Shown: positions 8,308 through 16,845 of the stretch, piece after piece
How the letters are laid out: each line of letters opens with the position of its first letter
Position numbering within the stretch: position 1 is the stretch's first letter
NCBI GenBank assembly: GCA_038745535.1
Contig: JBCDLI010000021.1
Location: 1-37,616, forward strand
DNA: 37,616 bases
From: JBCDLI01 sp038745535
Lineage (GTDB): Bacteria; Pseudomonadota; Alphaproteobacteria; Rhizobiales; Rhizobiaceae
Reading direction: 5' to 3'
Notes under the pieces: generated by a model
The model's input: the letters and a program-made list of their open reading frames with translations, nothing else
Database searches by the model: none
Told to the model about the DNA's origin: nothing
Position numbers and translations under genes: made by a program

Positions 8308-8874
8308 ATGAGCCGAATACAGGTTTTCGCGCGCCGCTTCACCATTGGTCTTGCCGTTCTCACGGCCGGGCTCTTCTTGTGGATGAGCTATTACCACATC
8401 GCGTATCTGACGCCAGCGAGCGGCGGCGTTCCCGCGCCAGACATGGCCCCGCTGGGTTATGACCTAACCACGTTACAGGCTTGGCTGAACGCGATGGACG
8501 AGAGTGAAAGGGAAGAGTTTATCGCGCGACACACGCTCACCTACGATTTGATTTTTCCATTTCTATTGGCGTGGACTTTGTATCGCGCGCTGGATTTGAT
8601 CCTGAATAGGTTCGAGCGGTTCCAGCGTCAGTCAGGATCGGTAAAGGCGTTAACACTGCTAACACTGGTGCTGCCTTATCTCGCATTCGACATGCTGGAG
8701 AACTTTCAGGTTCTGCAGTTTCTGAGTGGTCGAGCTGAGTTGGATCAAGCGTCAGCCAGTCTGCTCGCAAGTTACACCGTCCTTAAATACGCGTCGGTCG
8801 TGTTCACGTTTTCTGTGTTGGCTGCTTTCAGCCTCGCTTTGATCACGCGAGGCCAATCGCAGCCGAAGCCCTAG
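8308..8874 (+). CDS. uncharacterised membrane protein with about four helices
   Basis: I do not recognise this 188-residue protein. It shows a first hydrophobic helix (residues ~12-29), a polar extracytoplasmic-looking stretch containing DESEREEFIARH, and a helix LIFPFLLAWTLYRALDL. Two more helices lie near residues 110-125 and 155-178. No catalytic or metal motif is evident. It starts 14 bases behind guaB and is probably read with it. Its stop codon overlaps the stop of the opposite-strand sugar dehydrogenase gene through a shared CTAG. Confidence 0.75.
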   Translation: MSRIQVFARRFTIGLAVLTAGLFLWMSYYHIAYLTPASGGVPAPDMAPLGYDLTTLQAWLNAMDESEREEFIARHTLTYDLIFPFLLAWTLYRALDLILNRFERFQRQSGSVKALTLLTLVLPYLAFDMLENFQVLQFLSGRAELDQASASLLASYTVLKYASVVFTFSVLAAFSLALITRGQSQPKP

Positions 8875-9992
8875 CCAGCGGGCGTCAGTTTCAGCATGCG
8901 ACCGCCGTCTTCCAGTACGTAAAGCGCGCCATCCGGGCTTTCTTCGACTTCGCGAATTCGCTCACCCCACTCGAACCGTTCTGTCTCGCGGGCAGTTTCA
9001 CCGTCTATGGAAACATGCACCAGCGCTTGACTGACCAGACCGCCGATGAGCGCATCGCCGTCCCATTTGCCAAAAAGGCCGCCCTCATAGATCACGAGCC
9101 CCGACGGTGCGATGCTTGGAACCCAATAGGCTTTCGGCGCTTCGAACTCGGGCCGTGTCTCGTGGTCCGGGATGGGAATACCAGAATAATTGTCGCCGTT
9201 TGAGACGGTCGGCCAGCCGTAGTTTTCACCCGAAACTATCAAGTTAAGCTCATCGCCGTGACGCGGGCCCATCTCGTGCGCCCACAAAACTCCATCGCTG
9301 GTGAAGTCGATGCCGAGCGGATTGCGATGGCCAACGGTCCAGAAGCTCTCAGCGACCCCGCCAAGGTCACGAAACGGATTGTCTGGCGGAACGGTGCCGT
9401 CGTCATTCAGGCGGACGATCGTACCGAGATTGTTTGTCAGATCTTGCGCAGGCGTCTGCGCCTGTCGGTCGCCGGATGTGATGTAGAGCTTGCCGTCCGG
9501 TCCAAAGGCCATCTTATGCGCGTAGTGACCGGCACCGCGTACTTTTGGTTGTTCCCAGATCCGTGTGACATCGCGAAGAGTTGGTTGGTCGCCGGATGTA
9601 TCAAGACGCGCGCGATTGACCACTGCGCCATTCCCGCCATTTCCAGCTTCGGCAAATGACACATACACGAGACCGTTATCGGCAAAATCTCGGTGAGCGA
9701 TCACATCGCCCAGCCCACCCTGACCCCCATAGGCGACATCCCAGACGCCCGAGATCGCTGTCTTTTCACCCGATTGGGTCACATGCCAGAAAGTCCCGTT
9801 CTTCTCGCTAACGAGCTTTGTGCCATCGGGCAAAAACGTCATCGCCCAGGGCTCGCCAAAAGACGCGATCTCTTCGGCGTTCAACCGCGTGCCCTCGTTT
9901 CCCTCGATTTCAAATGCTTGTGCTGATAGCTCGGTAGAGGCGCATAAGGCCATTGCTCCAAGGGCGGTCGAAAGTTGTTTTGTCAAAGCCAT
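8871..9992 (-). CDS. PQQ-dependent sugar (aldose) dehydrogenase, YliI/GdhB type, secreted
   Basis: A 373-residue protein with a cleavable signal peptide (MALTKQLSTALGAMALCAST..., cleavage near SAQA-FE), so periplasmic. The six-bladed soluble aldose dehydrogenase fold is indicated by GEPWAMTFLPDG, GGQGGLGDVIAHRDF, HYAHKMAFGPDGKLYITSGDR with the catalytic-type histidine, GHRNPLGIDF, EMGPRHGDELN and GENYGWPTVS. Members oxidise aldoses with PQQ and pass electrons to the respiratory chain. AAGGAG lies seven bases before the start on the minus strand. No PQQ synthesis genes are in the window. The substrate is inferred from family only. Confidence 0.9.
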   Translation of the reverse strand: MALTKQLSTALGAMALCASTELSAQAFEIEGNEGTRLNAEEIASFGEPWAMTFLPDGTKLVSEKNGTFWHVTQSGEKTAISGVWDVAYGGQGGLGDVIAHRDFADNGLVYVSFAEAGNGGNGAVVNRARLDTSGDQPTLRDVTRIWEQPKVRGAGHYAHKMAFGPDGKLYITSGDRQAQTPAQDLTNNLGTIVRLNDDGTVPPDNPFRDLGGVAESFWTVGHRNPLGIDFTSDGVLWAHEMGPRHGDELNLIVSGENYGWPTVSNGDNYSGIPIPDHETRPEFEAPKAYWVPSIAPSGLVIYEGGLFGKWDGDALIGGLVSQALVHVSIDGETARETERFEWGERIREVEESPDGALYVLEDGGRMLKLTPAG

Positions 9993-10067
9993 CGAAAAAC
10001 TCCTTCGTTGAAGAGCTAGATTGGCCTGCCCAGCCCTGAAACAAGAACGTGATTTGTAAAATCTGCG

Positions 10068-10982
10068 TCAGAAATCTGTCCGGCCTAACATGGTTCTTCC
10101 AGTCTCCGCGATTGTGGCTGCCAATTCACGGAAATCAGCCGCTCGACTCGTCGAAAGGCGGTAGATCAGGGTAACGCGTCTCACCGGCATGGGGTCAGCG
10201 AACCGCATTACAGACAGGCCGTCGGGCAGAATTCCGGGCGTCGAAAGCAGCATTTTCGGCACGAGAGTTATGCCCATCCCTGCGGCGACCAGCTGTAAAA
10301 GCGTGGTCATGGATGTTGCACCGAAATTGACCAAACGCCTCGGCCCAGCAGACGCGCAAACATCAAGCGCTTGATCGCGCAGACAGTGGCCTTCATCAAG
10401 CAAGAGCAGTCGATCCAGATCAACTGTCTGCTGCGTAATCGGCGATGCGATTACATCCCGTGTGTTAACCGCCGCGACGATGTAAAAGGGATCTTCAAAC
10501 AGGCTGACCGATAAGAGGCTTGGGTCTTCTAGCGGTTCGGCGGCGATGATAGCGTCCAGCGTTCCATCCCGCAGGTCGCCCAAAAGCTGCTCCGTCATCG
10601 CCTCCCGAACCTTTACGTCGAGGCCGGGGTAGCGCTGCGCAAGCGACGCCAAGGTCGCAGGTAGGAGGTACGGCGCAATCGTTGGTATCATCCCGATACG
10701 CAACCGCGACGACAAAAGTCCGTCGGCGCCCGCTGCCATATCTTCCATACGAGACGCGGTCTCCAGCACCTGCCGCATCACTGGCAATAGGCGCAAACCA
10801 AGATCGGTGAGTACGATGCCATTGCGGTTTCGCTCTGCTAGTGGGCCACCGGCACGACGCTCCATCTCAGCAATCTGATTGGATAAGGCCGGTTGTGAAA
10901 TATGAACGGCTTCTGCCGCGCGGCGAAAGTGCCCGGTACGCGCCAAAGCGTCGAAATAGGTCATCTGGCGAAGCGTGAACAT
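10068..10982 (-). CDS. oxyR: LysR-type peroxide sensor OxyR
   Basis: A 304-residue LysR-type activator of peroxide defence. The winged helix at the N-terminus (TYFDALARTGHFRRAAEAV, then SQPALSNQI) is followed by a periplasmic-binding-like sensor domain. The diagnostic peroxide-sensing pair is present in DEGHCLRDQALDVC: Cys200 and Cys209, equal to E. coli Cys199 and Cys208. It is divergent from katG with a 99-base shared control region, the usual oxyR-katG arrangement. The sugar dehydrogenase gene lies 75 bases downstream on the same strand but has its own ribosome-binding site. Confidence 0.95.
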   Translation of the reverse strand: MFTLRQMTYFDALARTGHFRRAAEAVHISQPALSNQIAEMERRAGGPLAERNRNGIVLTDLGLRLLPVMRQVLETASRMEDMAAGADGLLSSRLRIGMIPTIAPYLLPATLASLAQRYPGLDVKVREAMTEQLLGDLRDGTLDAIIAAEPLEDPSLLSVSLFEDPFYIVAAVNTRDVIASPITQQTVDLDRLLLLDEGHCLRDQALDVCASAGPRRLVNFGATSMTTLLQLVAAGMGITLVPKMLLSTPGILPDGLSVMRFADPMPVRRVTLIYRLSTSRAADFRELAATIAETGRTMLGRTDF

Positions 10983-11006
10983 GATAATTAAAAGCTATCG
11001 TAAAAA

Positions 11007-11049
11007 TTCAAAAATGCAATTTGAAATTATGAAGGCTGCTACAGATACT
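11007..11049 (+). promoter_or_regulatory. katG promoter with overlapping candidate OxyR site
   Basis: TTGAAA (11021-11026) and GATACT (11044-11049) are separated by 17 bases, a good sigma-70-like promoter 33 bases before katG. The inverted repeat TTCAAA-N7-TTTGAA (11007-11012 with 11020-11025) covers the -35 region. A second CTAT half-like sequence lies at 10995-10998. This fits OxyR binding as repressor and activator, although it does not match the full E. coli ATAG-N7-CTAT array. Confidence 0.55.
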
Positions 11050-11081
11050 GACGCAGACGATTGGAAAACGGAGAGCGGTTT

Positions 11082-13259
11082 ATGGACGCGAGAGTAAACG
11101 ATAAAATGGGCAAATGCCCTGTAATGCACGGTTCGGTGACGTCCGAGGACTTCGGCAAGCGCAACTGGTGGCCGAAGAACCTTAATCTCGGCATCCTGCA
11201 CCAAAACGGCGTCAGCCCTGACCCAATGAGCCCGGCTTTTGACTATCGCGAAGAGCTGAAATCGCTCGACCAAGACGCGCTAAAGCAGGATCTCCACGCG
11301 CTGCTTAAAGAAAGCCAACCGTGGTGGCCTGCCGACTATGGCACTTATGCAGGCCTGATGGTCCGCCTCGCTTGGCACTCCGCGGGCACATACCGCCTGC
11401 AGGACGGTCGCGGTGGCGCGGGGGCGGGCATGATCCGCTTTGCACCGCTGAACTCTTGGCCGGACAATGCTTCGCTCGATAAAGCGCGCCGCCTGTTGTG
11501 GCCGATCAAGAAGAAGTACGGCAACAAAATCTCATGGGCTGACCTCATCATTCTGGCCGGTAATGTTGGCTACGAGGCCGCTGGCCTGAAAACATTTGGC
11601 TTCTCATTCGGCCGTGTCGACATGTGGTCACCGGAAGATGAGATCAACTGGGGTTCCGAGGACGAGTGGTTGGCACCGTCCGAGAACCGCTACGACAACA
11701 TCAGGCTCGCTGACTCACTCAATGATCAGCTCGCCGCAGTGCATATGGGCCTGATCTATGTGAACCCAGAGGGCATCAACGGCGTTCCAAACCCTGCACT
11801 CACCGCAGAACACATCCGCACCACTTTTGCACGGATGGCGATGAACGATGAGGAAACCGCAGCACTCGCCGCCGGTGGCCACACCATCGGTAAGGCCCAT
11901 GGCGCAAGCGATGGTGGGTTCCTGACGTCTGAACCTGAAGGCGCGGGCATTGAGGAGCAGGGCCTCGGCTGGACAAACCCGAACCTCGACGGCAAAGCAT
12001 CCAATGCGGTGACATCAGGCATCGAAGGCGCATGGACCACCAACCCAACCAAATGGGACAATGGGTACATGCATCTGCTGCTGAAATATGACTGGGAGCT
12101 GACAACGTCACCGGGTGGTGCGCAGCAATACCAGCCGATTGGCATCACAGAAGAAGACAGGCCGGTCGATGCGTGTGATCCGGCGAAGCGTGTTATGCCG
12201 ATGATGACCGACGCCGACATGGCCATGAAGGTTGACCCAATCTACCGCGAGTACATCGAGAAGTTCTACGCTGACCATGAATACTTCTCCGACATATTCG
12301 CTCGCGCATGGTTCAAGTTGACCCACCGCGATATGGGACCAAAAATCCGTTACGTTGGCCCTGAGGCACCGACCGAAGATCTTCTCTGGCAAGACCCTGT
12401 ACCAGCAGGCTCGACAGCCTACGACGCGGACGCCGTCAAAGAGAAAATCGCAGCGGCCGGTCTGACGATCCAAGAGATGGTTGCAACCGCATGGGATTCA
12501 GCACGCACATTCCGCGGCTCTGACCTGCGCGGCGGTGCAAACGGTGCGCGCATCCGCCTTGAGCCGCAAAAGGACTGGGCCGGTAACGAGCCAGATCGGT
12601 TGCAGAAGGTGCTGGCCGTGTTGGAGCCCATCGCCGCTGAGACCGGCGCATCTGTCGCTGATGTGATCGTCTTGGCTGGTAACGTCGGCGTTGAGAAAGC
12701 AGCGAAAGCCGCGGGTTACGACGTGGACGTGCCATTTGCACCGGGCCGCGGTGACGCAACGCAGGAAATGACGGACGTCGATTCCTTCGAGTGGCTTGAG
12801 CCGCTATGCGACGGTTTCCGCAACTGGGAGAAATCCAAATACGCCGCTCAGCCCGAAGAGATGCTGTTGGATCGTGCGCAGCTGATGAACCTGACCGGTC
12901 CAGAGATGACTGTGCTTCTTGGCGGCATGCGCGCGATGGATGTCAACTATGCTGGCTCCAAACGCGGCGTCTTCACAGATCGCCCTGGCCAATTGACGAA
13001 CGACTTTTTCGTCAACCTCACTGACATGGGCAATACATGGGAGCCAAAACGCGACGGCACCTATGAAATTAAAGATCGTGTGTCCGGCGACGTGAAATTC
13101 ACCGCGACACGCACCGATCTTGTGTTTGGCTCTAACTCGATCCTGCGTGCCTATGCCGAGCGCTACGCCCAAGACGACGCGGGCAAAGCGTTCGTGCACG
13201 ATTTCGTATCGGCGTGGGTGAAGGTCATGCACGCAGACCGCTACGACCTCGAGGTCTAA
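11082..13259 (+). CDS. katG: catalase-peroxidase KatG
   Basis: Bifunctional haem enzyme that removes hydrogen peroxide by catalase and peroxidase reactions. The ATG 11082 was chosen because GGAGAG lies six bases upstream; it gives 725 residues, the usual length. The N-terminal haem domain has MVRLAWHSAGTYR with distal Arg95, Trp98 and His99. Tyr226 (GLIYVNPEG) and Met252 would complete the Met-Tyr-Trp adduct needed for catalase activity, and proximal His267 lies in AAGGHTIGKAHGA. The C-terminal domain is the degenerate duplicate (ATAWDSARTFRGSD). A strong intrinsic terminator follows. Control by the divergent OxyR is very likely. Confidence 0.98.
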   Translation: MDARVNDKMGKCPVMHGSVTSEDFGKRNWWPKNLNLGILHQNGVSPDPMSPAFDYREELKSLDQDALKQDLHALLKESQPWWPADYGTYAGLMVRLAWHSAGTYRLQDGRGGAGAGMIRFAPLNSWPDNASLDKARRLLWPIKKKYGNKISWADLIILAGNVGYEAAGLKTFGFSFGRVDMWSPEDEINWGSEDEWLAPSENRYDNIRLADSLNDQLAAVHMGLIYVNPEGINGVPNPALTAEHIRTTFARMAMNDEETAALAAGGHTIGKAHGASDGGFLTSEPEGAGIEEQGLGWTNPNLDGKASNAVTSGIEGAWTTNPTKWDNGYMHLLLKYDWELTTSPGGAQQYQPIGITEEDRPVDACDPAKRVMPMMTDADMAMKVDPIYREYIEKFYADHEYFSDIFARAWFKLTHRDMGPKIRYVGPEAPTEDLLWQDPVPAGSTAYDADAVKEKIAAAGLTIQEMVATAWDSARTFRGSDLRGGANGARIRLEPQKDWAGNEPDRLQKVLAVLEPIAAETGASVADVIVLAGNVGVEKAAKAAGYDVDVPFAPGRGDATQEMTDVDSFEWLEPLCDGFRNWEKSKYAAQPEEMLLDRAQLMNLTGPEMTVLLGGMRAMDVNYAGSKRGVFTDRPGQLTNDFFVNLTDMGNTWEPKRDGTYEIKDRVSGDVKFTATRTDLVFGSNSILRAYAERYAQDDAGKAFVHDFVSAWVKVMHADRYDLEV

Positions 13260-13282
13260 GCCGTCTTCAGAAGCGAAAATTG

Positions 13283-13320
13283 AAAAGCCGCGCGGGCACA
13301 CCGCGCGGCTTTTTCTTTTC
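13283..13320 (+). terminator. intrinsic terminator of katG
   Basis: A 9-bp GC stem GCCGCGCGG (13287-13295) pairs with CCGCGCGGC (13301-13309) across a five-base loop. It is preceded by AAAA and followed by TTTTTCTTTTC. The A and T tracts can extend the stem. It starts 24 bases behind the katG stop. Confidence 0.95.
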
Positions 13321-13411
13321 GCGTCTGGCCAACAGATTGAACGAAGCGGAACGGCTTACAGCCGGTGGATCGAACTGCGGCTTCCATCTCAACAGGCGCA
13401 TCAAGCTGAAG

Positions 13412-13460
13412 GGTGGTAGCGCGCGCTTGCTACCAACCGAAAGCCCGTCTAACAGCGGGC
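13412..13460 (+). promoter_or_regulatory. two consecutive hairpins in the rsmB leader
   Basis: TGGTAGC (13414-13420) pairs with GCTACCA (13429-13435) over an eight-base loop. Right behind it GCCCG (13443-13447) pairs with CGGGC (13456-13460). They lie between the katG terminator and rsmB, ending 25 bases before the rsmB ATG. They could shape the rsmB mRNA leader. No U-tract is present after either, and no known RNA family was recognised. Confidence 0.4.
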
Positions 13461-13485
13461 GACATTCACTGGCGGGATCACCGAC

Positions 13486-14772
13486 ATGCGTCTAGGCGGC
13501 AGACTTCAGGCTGCAATCGAAGTGTTGGAAGATATCAATGGTCACAGGCGCCCGGTCTCCGTCGCGCTTGCCGATTGGGGAAAAACCCATCGTTTCGCGG
13601 GCTCCGGTGATCGTGCCGCCATTGGCAATATCGTTTATGACGCACTTCGCTGCCGGGCATCAAACGCATTTGCGATGGATGACGATAGCGAGGCGTCGCT
13701 AGCTTTTGCGGTTTTGCTGCGCCAGTGGAACATGTCGGTGGAAAAGATTGCCGAAGTGCTAGACGGCGATAAGTTCGCGCCAGACCTTCCAATGAAGACG
13801 CTGGAGGATGCATCTACGCGCGATTTTACCTTCGCTGACGCATGGGTAGAAGCAGATGTTCCACCATGGGCAGGCGACTTGCTGGAGCAAAATTTCGACG
13901 AGGAATGGGTAGACGAAGCAAAGGCCTTCACCGCCCGCCCACCGCTCGATTTACGGGTGAACACGCTGAAAGGTGATCGCGACAGGGTGGCAAAGGCCCT
14001 GGGTAAATTTGGCGCGAAATCATCTGCCATTGCGCGTAACGGTCTGCGTATCCCACCGCCCCGTCGAGAAGGACGCCTGCCTAATGTCCAAGCCGAAATG
14101 GGGTACCAAAAGGGCTGGTTCGAAGTGCAGGACGAAGGTTCGCAGATCGTTGCGGATCTCGTATTTGCGCAACCGGGTGAACAGGTATTGGACTTTTGCG
14201 CAGGAGCCGGAGGCAAAACGCTCGCGCTGGCCGCATCCATGGACAACAAAGGCCAAGTGCACGCTTGGGATGCCGATGCACAGCGGCTGGCCCCGATCAT
14301 CGAACGCTTGAAACGCGCCGGCACCCGCAACGCGCAGGTGCATGGTGCAGGTGATGACTTCTCCAATCTGAAAGGAAAGTTTGATCGCGTGGTGGTTGAC
14401 GCGCCTTGCACGGGCTCGGGCACTTGGCGACGACACCCCGATACCAAGTGGAAGCTAGCGCCGGAAATGCTGGAAAAGCGATGTGCTGAGCAAGCGGCCA
14501 TCCTCGACAGCGCATGCGCGTATGTGAGGCCGGGCGGATTTCTGTGCTACATCACGTGTTCAGTTTTTTCCGCTGAAAACGAAGAGCAGATTTACGCGTT
14601 CGGTGACCGAAACGAGGGCTGGGAACTCTTGTCTGCCGGAGAGGTTTGGCAGGACCTTTTTGGCTTCGACAAACCGCAGCCCTGGTCAAACGACCTCAAT
14701 TGCATAACGCTTACGCCCCGGTCGACCGGCACAGACGGCTTCTTCTTTGCCGTGATGCAGAGAAAGATTTAA
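13486..14772 (+). CDS. rsmB: 16S rRNA (cytosine-5)-methyltransferase RsmB-like
   Basis: A 428-residue SAM-dependent RNA m5C methyltransferase of the NOL1/NOP2/Sun family; RsmB methylates C967 of 16S rRNA. The N-terminal ~130 residues are a NusB-like helical domain, which is the mark of RsmB rather than RsmF. The catalytic domain has the ferredoxin-like RVNTLKGD segment, the SAM loop VLDFCAGAGGKTLALA, DAPCTGSGTWRRHPD (Cys308, product release) and CYITCSVF (Cys358, nucleophile). It lies between guaB and guaA, a neighbourhood common in rhizobial genomes. Confidence 0.93.
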   Translation: MRLGGRLQAAIEVLEDINGHRRPVSVALADWGKTHRFAGSGDRAAIGNIVYDALRCRASNAFAMDDDSEASLAFAVLLRQWNMSVEKIAEVLDGDKFAPDLPMKTLEDASTRDFTFADAWVEADVPPWAGDLLEQNFDEEWVDEAKAFTARPPLDLRVNTLKGDRDRVAKALGKFGAKSSAIARNGLRIPPPRREGRLPNVQAEMGYQKGWFEVQDEGSQIVADLVFAQPGEQVLDFCAGAGGKTLALAASMDNKGQVHAWDADAQRLAPIIERLKRAGTRNAQVHGAGDDFSNLKGKFDRVVVDAPCTGSGTWRRHPDTKWKLAPEMLEKRCAEQAAILDSACAYVRPGGFLCYITCSVFSAENEEQIYAFGDRNEGWELLSAGEVWQDLFGFDKPQPWSNDLNCITLTPRSTGTDGFFFAVMQRKI

Positions 14773-14866
14773 TCCCTCTAAGACTAATGGACTAAGTTTT
14801 CTGTTGAACCATCTTTTTGCCAAAACGTAACAAAACCAACGTCACCTTCGCCCCGTGGGGAAAAAT

Positions 14867-15385
14867 ATGTCGGAATTCGGTTCGTTTGAGGCCTTTAGTA
14901 ATGACCGCGATGCGGGTGTCGACGAGGAACGGCGGCAGAATTGGCTCGTGCTGGTCGCGTTTTTGTTGGCGACCATGGGCATTGGCGGGTTTGTTGGCTC
15001 GGCTACACCGCCCGGTGTCTGGTACACGACCTTAAATCAGCCGTCTTTCACGCCGCCAAATTGGCTCTTCCCGCCAGTATGGACCGCATTGTACGCGATG
15101 ATTGCCATTGCCGGTTGGCGCACTTGGACCAGAGATAAGCGCGGCACAGCCATGTTCATTTGGTTTGCCCAGTTTGCTGTTAATTTGACCTGGTCACCGG
15201 CATTTTTCGGCCTTCACGTCATGGAGCTTGCTCTGGCCATCATCATCGTGATGGTCGCGCTAACAGTCTATTTTATCAGTCACGTTTGGTCGAAAGACAA
15301 AGCGGCCGCATTATTGATGGTGCCGTATTTAAGCTGGATCAGCTACGCGATGGCGCTCAACGGCGCATTCATATGGCTGAATTGA
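14867..15385 (+). CDS. tspO: TspO/MBR family protein (tryptophan-rich sensory protein)
   Basis: A 172-residue membrane protein of the TspO/peripheral benzodiazepine receptor family, with five hydrophobic helices. It carries the family's aromatic motifs: WYTTLNQPSFTPPNWLFPPVWTALYAMI, which spans helices 1-2 (core at 15019-15102), and NLTWSPAFFG. The N-terminus has an extra ~25-residue polar tail. ATG 14867 follows a GGGG run; an upstream GTG at 14855 is possible. Bacterial members bind porphyrins and have been linked to tetrapyrrole or oxidative stress control; the role here is unknown. It stands behind rsmB with a 94-base gap and probably has its own promoter. Confidence 0.92.
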   Translation: MSEFGSFEAFSNDRDAGVDEERRQNWLVLVAFLLATMGIGGFVGSATPPGVWYTTLNQPSFTPPNWLFPPVWTALYAMIAIAGWRTWTRDKRGTAMFIWFAQFAVNLTWSPAFFGLHVMELALAIIIVMVALTVYFISHVWSKDKAAALLMVPYLSWISYAMALNGAFIWLN

Positions 15386-15509
15386 CATGATTGCCGAACG
15401 GAGCGCGTGGCCAAACTGCAACATCGGACCTCCATGTCTTCCGACACGTAAGCGCCCGCTAGCTATCTGAACAATCAATGGTAGCAGTTGTGCAGGAGCG
15501 GAGCGAATC

Positions 15510-16217
15510 ATGAAAACAATTATCTCTTCGGTGGCAGCGTTGCTTTTTTCTGCAGGGGTCTGCTTTGCACAGGACACGCAAAGCTGGAGCGGTTTCTATG
15601 TGGGCGCGTTCGCTGGATACGGTGATGGCGACGTGGACACCAGCGACAATAGCTCTACCAACTTAGCCAGTGAGGGCGGCGATCTCGATGGATTTCTCGG
15701 CGGTGTCGAAATTGGATACGATTGGCAGGTTCAGAACTTCGTTTTCGGTGTTGGGCTGGATGCAGCTCTTTCAGATTTGGAATATTCAGGAGCGCTTGTT
15801 GCGCCCCCTGTGACTTCGCCGCCCGGACCTACGTCTGGCTTTGATGTCCGGTTGAGAGCAACTACGCTTGTTAATTTGACCGCCCGCGCAGGCTTCTTGA
15901 TCACACCAAAGACGCTCGGATATGTGACCGGCGGCCTTGCATACGGACGAACCAAGACAGACGTTTTCGCGCCCGCGGCAACAGGCGGTACCGCCGACTT
16001 TGGCAACGACGATAATGATCGTTTTGGCTTCGTCGTGGGCGCGGGAATTGAGCAGCGGGTGACGCAGAACATCAGCCTCGACTTGAAATATCTGTACACC
16101 GACCTTGGAACGGCGACCTATCGCGGTGATGGCGGCGGTGTTGTCGCTCAGGCCTTCGACTTCGATCAGGACGTTGATTTCCATCAAGTTCGCATCGGTG
16201 TGAAATACCGCTTCTGA
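15510..16217 (+). CDS. outer-membrane beta-barrel protein (Omp25/Omp31-like)
   Basis: A 235-residue porin-like barrel with a clear signal peptide (MKTIISSVAALLFSAGVCFA, cleavage before QDTQS). It contains WSGFYVGAFAGYG, which is the typical start of rhizobial Omp25/Omp31 proteins. Later repeated amphipathic strands occur, such as LRATTLVNLTARAGFLI and TLGYVTGGLAYG. The C-terminus ends in VRIGVKYRF with the terminal phenylalanine used for barrel insertion. GGAG sites at 15495 and 15500 precede the ATG. It probably spans the outer membrane and contributes to envelope stability. A precise role cannot be assigned. Confidence 0.9.
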   Translation: MKTIISSVAALLFSAGVCFAQDTQSWSGFYVGAFAGYGDGDVDTSDNSSTNLASEGGDLDGFLGGVEIGYDWQVQNFVFGVGLDAALSDLEYSGALVAPPVTSPPGPTSGFDVRLRATTLVNLTARAGFLITPKTLGYVTGGLAYGRTKTDVFAPAATGGTADFGNDDNDRFGFVVGAGIEQRVTQNISLDLKYLYTDLGTATYRGDGGGVVAQAFDFDQDVDFHQVRIGVKYRF

Positions 16218-16242
16218 GAACATTTAGGGGCGGGTTTTCGCT

Positions 16243-16845
16243 GTGATCAAAAGCGTCGGCCAGAAGCGCGTTCTTTATGTGATGGCCGCCGATGCTGAAT
16301 ATGGCGAACATCTGAAAGCCCGCTTTGCACCTTTTATGTGTGGCGTTGGCCCAATCGAGGCCGCGATTAACGTAACTCGGGCGCTGGTCGAATTTAAGCC
16401 GGATATTATCGTTTCGCTTGGCTCAGCAGGTTCCAACACACTCGCGCAGACGGAAGTTTACCAGATCGCGTCGACTTCCTATCGTGATATCGATGCCTCT
16501 CCGCTGGGCTTTGAAAAGGGCCTGACACCGTTTCTCGATCTGCCAAAGGATTTGCCGTTGAGCACTTTCAATGGCGGTCCGCCCGCAAAACGTTTATCAA
16601 CTGGCGGCAATGTAGTTTCCGGCGAGGCCTACACTGATATCGATGCCGATTTGGTCGACATGGAGACTTTTGCGATACAGCGCGCCTGCATGGCGTTCGA
16701 TGTTCAGCTTTTCGGTCTTCGCGGCATCTCCGATGGCGCCGAAGAATTGAAAGCAGTCGACGACTGGACGCAATATCTGCACATCATTGACGAGAAACTT
16801 GCCTCTGCTGTCGATCAACTTGAGGCGTTCATAGAAGCACAGTGA
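16243..16845 (+). CDS. 5'-methylthioadenosine/S-adenosylhomocysteine nucleosidase-like protein
   Basis: A 200-residue member of the purine/MTA nucleosidase family; such enzymes cleave adenine from MTA or SAH. Family features are MCGVGPIEAAINVTRAL with the phosphate/ribose-loop GVGP, IVSLGSAGSN, DLVDMETFAIQRAC with the substrate-binding Met-Glu, and GISDGAEE with the catalytic-type aspartate. It is about 30 residues shorter than E. coli MtnN, mainly in the N-terminal half. The GTG start at 16243 was kept because the first strand (KRVLYVMAADAEYG) begins right after it. It lies 25 bases behind the barrel gene and 217 bases before guaA. Confidence 0.82.
   Translation: MIKSVGQKRVLYVMAADAEYGEHLKARFAPFMCGVGPIEAAINVTRALVEFKPDIIVSLGSAGSNTLAQTEVYQIASTSYRDIDASPLGFEKGLTPFLDLPKDLPLSTFNGGPPAKRLSTGGNVVSGEAYTDIDADLVDMETFAIQRACMAFDVQLFGLRGISDGAEELKAVDDWTQYLHIIDEKLASAVDQLEAFIEAQ

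Noticed and set aside
13635..14501. Long open frame on the minus strand (288 codons) opposite rsmB
   Set aside because: Same reason: the opposite strand codes for RsmB with all catalytic motifs; the reverse frame is low-complexity Ser/Ala/Arg.
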